From Verrucomicrobiota bacterium (GTDB lineage: Bacteria > Verrucomicrobiota > Verrucomicrobiia > Limisphaerales > JAFMIX01), in NCBI GenBank assembly GCA_026397895.1, contig JAPLTZ010000314.1, forward strand, positions 5,549-11,387: a stretch of 5,839 nt of DNA, read 5' to 3'. Made by a program: the position numbers and the translations under genes. Positions 4,825 to 5,839 of the stretch are shown piece by piece (within the stretch, counting starts at the first letter, position 1; the number at the start of each line of letters is the position of its first letter). The notes beneath the pieces are model-generated. The model was not told where the DNA came from and ran no database searches. It was given only the letters and a program-made list of their open reading frames with translations.

Positions 4825-5839
4825 CTACCCCGGCTGGCCCGCCGCCAGCGTTTTTTCCACCTGCTCCAGCGCCGCGCGCATTTCCGCCGCCGACAGATAG
4901 CGATCCGGCGCTTCCGGTTGGCAGGCTTTGAGGATGACGCTGTTCAATGGCAGGAAATCCACCGGGTTTCCCTCGGTCACGAGCGTGGTGGCGATTTCCG
5001 GGAAGAACGCCGCCGCCCGCCCGGTGCTCAACACATAGAGCACCATTCCCAGTGCGTAAATATCCGCCTGCGGCGTGCCGGGGCGTTCCGGCGGCGGCGG
5101 CATGAAACCCGGCGTGCCCACCAGCGTCCGCTCCAGGTCGAACAGGCGGATGTCCGTGATCAGCCCCATGTCCGCCAGCTTGGGCCGGCCGTTCACAAAA
5201 ATGACGTTCTGCGGCTTGATGTCGCGGTGCGTCAGCCCGTGGCGATGCAGAAACTCCAGTGCGTCCGTCAGGTCGAGGCCGATGCGCACGCAGTCGCGCA
5301 CCGGCAGCCGCCGGTTGGGCAACCGGGCGCGTTCGCTGACCAGATCGCGCGGGCGGTAGGCCGCCGGTTCCTTTTTCCAACCCGGCAACAGCGCATCGCC
5401 CAGCTCCATCACGTAGTAAAACCATCCCGCCGCCAGCTTCTCGCTCACGAAATCAATGCGCAGCAGGTTGGGATGCTGGTCCGAAATGAGCTGATACTTT
5501 TTGATGCCGTTGAATTCCCGTTCGTAAGGCGCGGCGTTTTGCCCGAAGTTCGCCAGATACACCACCTTCAGCGCCACCCACTGGCCGGCGGCGTTCCGCG
5601 CCAACCAGACTTTGCCGTAAGCGCCCTCGCCGATGGGCGGGTGGAACAATTCAAAGCCGGGAATCTCCGGCAGCTCCGCCGCGCCCGAACGGCCAGCCGC
5701 CTTCCCGCCGAAAAGTTTCGGCGCGACCAGCACCCACGCCGCCGCGCAGGGCAACTGTCCGCCCGCGATGACCAGCCATGGAAACCAATAATTCGTCGCG
5801 TAGCTGAACCACACCGCGCCCAGCGCCAGCGCCAAGCCC
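4825..5839 (-). CDS. Membrane-anchored Ser/Thr protein kinase, C-terminal part (5' end outside window)
   Basis: The reading frame is open to the right edge, so the visible 336-338 residues are the C-terminus of a larger protein; the TTG at 5835 is not taken as a start. Counting from that codon, residues 1-38 are hydrophobic, probably the last membrane hairpin (helix, TNYW turn, helix). The kinase domain covers about 61-330: glycine loop IGEGAYGKV (68-76), ATP-binding lysine in VALKVV (K90), candidate helix-C Glu in YEREF (E105 or E107), catalytic loop HRDIKPQN (D205, K207, N210), metal-binding DMG in place of DFG (222-224), GTPGFMPPPPE activation segment (E250 for the usual APE Glu), DIYALG (D258) and the late conserved Arg in DRY (R312). 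All catalytic residues are present, so it should be active. The arrangement fits Planctomycete/Verrucomicrobia receptor kinases, some of which carry an N-terminal CHASE2 sensor; that part is not visible here. Substrates are unknown. Confidence 0.9.
   Translation of the reverse strand, partial: GLALALGAVWFSYATNYWFPWLVIAGGQLPCAAAWVLVAPKLFGGKAAGRSGAAELPEIPGFELFHPPIGEGAYGKVWLARNAAGQWVALKVVYLANFGQNAAPYEREFNGIKKYQLISDQHPNLLRIDFVSEKLAAGWFYYVMELGDALLPGWKKEPAAYRPRDLVSERARLPNRRLPVRDCVRIGLDLTDALEFLHRHGLTHRDIKPQNVIFVNGRPKLADMGLITDIRLFDLERTLVGTPGFMPPPPERPGTPQADIYALGMVLYVLSTGRAAAFFPEIATTLVTEGNPVDFLPLNSVILKACQPEAPDRYLSAAEMRAALEQVEKTLAAGQPG

Noticed and set aside
4580..5425. 281-codon minus-strand open frame
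   Set aside because: Alternate-frame reading of the G/C-rich kinase gene; Ala/Gly/Arg/Pro-rich, with no kinase motif in frame.
1..5839. Mobile element, CRISPR, toxin-antitoxin or defence system
   Set aside because: No transposase, integrase, nuclease, repeat-spacer array or toxin motifs are seen; gene content and codon use look like normal chromosome.

Overview
The window is a moderately GC-rich bacterial chromosomal segment with ordinary, densely packed genes. I see no rRNA, tRNA, CRISPR array, transposase or phage gene. Three things point to a Verrucomicrobiota-like organism, possibly of the Pedosphaera/Limisphaerales kind: a membrane Ser/Thr kinase of the type common in the Planctomycetes-Verrucomicrobia-Chlamydiae group, a zinc-ribbon/TPR membrane protein next to what looks like an M48-type peptidase, and a general lack of Shine-Dalgarno sequences. 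This assignment is inference from family resemblance; no taxonomic marker gene is present.

Layout. Positions 1-2761 hold a minus-strand two-gene unit. An 861-residue protein (N-terminal zinc ribbon, TPRs, one central membrane helix, TPRs) is followed 21 nt downstream by the first 51 codons of a membrane protein resembling an M48 metallopeptidase, cut by the window edge. A divergent intergenic stretch follows (2762 to about 2943). On the plus strand come a DUF2071 (YqjF-like) protein and a DCC-family (DUF393) thiol-disulfide oxidoreductase-like protein, overlapping by ATGA and so probably translationally coupled. Positions 4041-4437 are a roughly 400-bp non-coding stretch, more AT-rich than its surroundings. 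It contains two hairpins, a phased T-tract/11-bp direct repeat, and a perfect 10-bp inverted repeat (arms 71 bp apart start to start) whose distal arm is followed by T6. It leads into a small plus-strand gene (4438-4803) with a good Shine-Dalgarno, encoding a 121-residue single-pass membrane protein with a Pro-rich linker and a Cys/His-rich tail that I do not recognise. Convergent to it, 4825-5839 on the minus strand is the C-terminal part of a membrane-anchored Ser/Thr protein kinase whose N-terminal sensor lies beyond the window.

How the genes work together: the TPR protein and the peptidase-like gene look like one envelope-associated operon, and DUF2071-DCC is a second pair. The kinase and the small Cys/His protein merely converge, so no functional link is shown. 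The least explained part is 4041-4803: a structured leader or small-RNA-like region plus an orphan membrane protein. I found no convincing evidence of a defence, mobile or other new multi-gene system.
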